Shown: piece after piece, positions 62,146 to 64,000 of the stretch
Layout: the number at the start of each line of letters is the position of its first letter
How positions within the stretch are numbered: the first letter of the stretch is position 1
From: [Flavobacterium] thermophilum
GTDB lineage: Bacteria > Bacillota > Bacilli > Bacillales > Anoxybacillaceae
Direction: 5' to 3'
Assembly (NCBI GenBank): GCA_900450595.1
Contig: UGGS01000001.1
Location: forward strand, 2,232,001-2,296,000
DNA length: 64,000 nt
Position numbers and translations under genes: made by a program
Notes under the pieces: model-generated
Databases searched by the model: none
The model's input: the letters and a program-made list of their open reading frames with translations, nothing else
What the model was told of the DNA's origin: nothing

Positions 62146-63534
62146 TCATCCCTCATCCGTGATTCGCCTTTTCGTTGCAAACCATGCCCGTAAATCCCCC
62201 TGCACCCGCAGCCATAACGCCATTCCGCCAAACAACGCCACGATCAGCAACCAGGTCGGATTGAACAAAAAATCGGTGAACCCACCGACGAGCGTGCGGG
62301 GGATGTTAACGGAAAAATAAACGAACAAACTTAAAAACAAAGGATTTTTTGGCAGCCGTAGAAACCCAATGTACAACAGCTGCGTCACGACACCGACATA
62401 CAGCGTGCCGATGACGATTCCAACGTAGCCAAAGTTCGCATACGCCTCAGCGACAAAGAGCGTATTGAGCACCCCTCCCGTTCCATCCTCGATCCGCTCC
62501 GGGAACACGTGCGCCATCACGAGGCGGGCGGAGCGGACGTTCTCGACGTCAAACAACCCTGTTAAAATCGAGGGCAAGCTTTTTCCATAAAGAAATGGCA
62601 GCGCTTCGCCGAACAAATTCAAATGAAGAAACGTCGGCGCGATTTGCGCCAAAATCATGCGGCCGATCGGGCCCTTGTTGTAAGACAAAAAGGTCGTGGC
62701 ATCTTGCACCCCTTGAATGACGATGTACATGCCGACGAGCACCGCCGCCCCCACTCCCCCATACAGCGCCAGTTTCACCGCCGACAGCCTTGTTTTTCCA
62801 ATGTAAATGCGAATGAGGAAAAACATCATCACATAAAAGAAAATCGGCGATTTGGCCAAATCATACACATTGACGAACACCGCCCCGACAAACAGACAGA
62901 TAAACAGTAGCTTCCACCGCCACTCGTGCGTCAGCTCGGCAAACAAATAAGCGATAAACGACAAAAGCGGCGTGAGCGTAATGGCAAAAATATTGCGAAC
63001 GAGCACGTTTCCGGCAAAATGGCGCGACGCCTCAATGCGCAACGCAGCCAAGCTCTCATCCGTCCCTGTCAAGAGCGCAAACACCGGAATCGTCGGCGTT
63101 TTCCAAATCATATACGCAATGGCGGCAAAACTGAGCAGCGACAGCGCCAAAAACGCATAAAACACTTGGCTGCCCGTCGCTCCGGCCAACGGGGAAAGCG
63201 GCTTTTGCAAATAGGCGCGAAACTCCTGCCTGGCTTCAAATCCGCACAGCCTTGAAACGACCACCATCGACAGCGGGAACACGATCATAACGAAGCTGAC
63301 GACGAAAAACCCGATCTGCCGGTATTCCTCGGGCCGAAACAACTTGCGAATCATGTAGTAATCGTCCATCCCCAAGGCGATCAGCAGCGCGCCGATGAAG
63401 CTCGACAGAAGGAACGAGTAATAGTACACAATCGACACGAGATTCGGCGCCTTCCATGAAAGCGTCCCCGCTGCATAGCGAAACATCAAGGTGGAGGCGA
63501 CAAGAACAATCAACCCAATCAACACGTCCAACAT
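62146..63534 (-). CDS. Wzy-like oligosaccharide polymerase
   Basis: 462 residues from ATG 63534 (AAGGG upstream). About 10-12 hydrophobic segments (for example IVYYYSFLLSSFIGALLIAL in part and FVVSFVMIVFPLSMVVV) with a large outer loop carrying FLYGKSLPSILTG and PERIEDGTGGVLNTLFVAEAYANFG (core DGTGGVLNTLFVAEAYANFG). This O-antigen polymerase-type pattern suggests joining of repeat units on the outer face. Lies between the 2-epimerase and the glycosyltransferases. Confidence 0.85.
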   Translation of the reverse strand: MLDVLIGLIVLVASTLMFRYAAGTLSWKAPNLVSIVYYYSFLLSSFIGALLIALGMDDYYMIRKLFRPEEYRQIGFFVVSFVMIVFPLSMVVVSRLCGFEARQEFRAYLQKPLSPLAGATGSQVFYAFLALSLLSFAAIAYMIWKTPTIPVFALLTGTDESLAALRIEASRHFAGNVLVRNIFAITLTPLLSFIAYLFAELTHEWRWKLLFICLFVGAVFVNVYDLAKSPIFFYVMMFFLIRIYIGKTRLSAVKLALYGGVGAAVLVGMYIVIQGVQDATTFLSYNKGPIGRMILAQIAPTFLHLNLFGEALPFLYGKSLPSILTGLFDVENVRSARLVMAHVFPERIEDGTGGVLNTLFVAEAYANFGYVGIVIGTLYVGVVTQLLYIGFLRLPKNPLFLSLFVYFSVNIPRTLVGGFTDFLFNPTWLLIVALFGGMALWLRVQGDLRAWFATKRRITDEG

Positions 63535-63546
63535 GCCGACGCACCC

Positions 63547-64000
63547 TTATCGCTGTCCGATCGCCGCCACGATTTTCTCCGCCGCATGCCCATCGCCAAA
63601 GACGTCCGCATAAACAGGGGCGACTTCCTTGTGGACCGCCGCGACGATCTTCTCGCGGTCCGTGCCGGTTAAGATGTTCGCCCCGCCTTCGAGCGTTTCC
63701 ACCCATTCGGTTTGTTCGCGCACCGTCACGCAAGGCACACGAAGGAAATACGCTTCCTTTTGTACGCCTCCTGAATCGGTGATGATTTTTTTCGCGCCGC
63801 TCTCTAACCGAAGCATGTCCAAATAACCGACCGGATCGATCAGCCGAAGCCCTGGAATCGCCGAAGCGTCCAAGCCGTACTCTTCAAGCTTATGCCGCGT
63901 CCGGGGATGAATCGGCCACACTTTCGTTCCGTCAATATCCCGAAAAGCAGCCAAAATGGCTTTCAATTTGTCGGGGTCATCGGTATTTTCCGCTCGGTGA
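63547..64000 (-). CDS. mnaA: UDP-GlcNAc 2-epimerase, N-terminus outside window
   Basis: 151 C-terminal codons visible; the frame is open to the right edge. Nonhydrolysing epimerase converting UDP-GlcNAc to UDP-ManNAc for wall polymers. Visible motifs: HRAENTDDPDKL at the edge, PIHPRTRHKL, ITDSGGVQKEA and REQTEWVETLEGGAN. The full enzyme is ~380 residues. Placed as mnaA after the lyt region, as in B. subtilis. Confidence 0.93.
   Translation of the reverse strand, partial: HRAENTDDPDKLKAILAAFRDIDGTKVWPIHPRTRHKLEEYGLDASAIPGLRLIDPVGYLDMLRLESGAKKIITDSGGVQKEAYFLRVPCVTVREQTEWVETLEGGANILTGTDREKIVAAVHKEVAPVYADVFGDGHAAEKIVAAIGQR

Overview
The window looks like a chromosome segment of a thermophilic, flagellated Firmicute of the Geobacillus/Parageobacillus group. 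The order secA-hpf ... fliT-fliS-fliD-flaG ... hag-csrA-fliW-yviE-flgL-flgK-flgN-flgM-yvyF-comFC-comFA-degV-degU-degS-yvyE-LCP ... mnaA follows the Bacillus subtilis secA-to-mnaA region. Product sequences, strong AAGGAGG-type ribosome sites, frequent TTG/GTG starts and the insertion-sequence repertoire (IS1634, IS982, IS630, IS1380 and an IS4/IS701-like element) fit Geobacillus. No tRNA, rRNA or CRISPR was seen.

Layout. 1-3750 (minus): secA (C-terminus outside the window), a heptad-repeat coiled-coil protein, and long-form hpf. 3922-6894 (plus): an HD-GYP-like gene split near its 3' end by an intact IS1634-type element with a 6-bp target duplication. 7035-10255 (minus): a flagellar filament-cap operon (flaG, fliD, fliS, fliT and an unknown gene). 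10423-12300: four unknown genes, three of them a coupled minus-strand set. 12526-20455 (minus): an eight-gene pseudaminic-acid-type operon (HAD, ATP-grasp, pseF, glycosyltransferase, pseG, pseI, SDR, pseC). 20456-30884: an AT-rich, IS-riddled stretch with glycosyltransferases, a sulfotransferase-like gene and IS980s-type debris, in which two genes are split by IS but can be rebuilt in frame. 30897-34871: Maf flagellin glycosyltransferase, pseB and an unknown gene. 35108-45785 (minus): main flagellin, csrA, fliW, yviE, flgL, flgK, flgN, flgM, yvyF, a YaaR-like gene, a second flagellin with its own FliS-like gene, and FlhB-like/FliK-like genes. 45858-51473 (minus): comFC, comFA, degV, degU, degS. 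51690-58290 (plus): yvyE, an LCP wall-polymer ligase, a seven-SH3b amidase, an SH3 protein and a SpoIID/LytB protein. 58435-64000 (minus): two GT4 glycosyltransferases, a third glycosyltransferase, a Wzy-like polymerase and the start-truncated UDP-GlcNAc 2-epimerase.

How it fits together. SigD-type promoters (TAAA, 14-16 bp, then GCCGATAT or close) precede flaG, flgM, hag, the second-flagellin operon and the fliK-like gene, so filament genes form one motility regulon gated by FlgM. The hag leader carries a CsrA-type hairpin, with csrA and fliW next door. The pse genes and Maf would make and attach a nonulosonic acid to flagellin. No pseH acetyltransferase is visible, while ATP-grasp, HAD and SDR genes sit inside the operon, so the final sugar may differ from standard pseudaminic acid. 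DegSU, ComF, LCP, amidase and the polysaccharide genes belong to cell-surface and competence functions.
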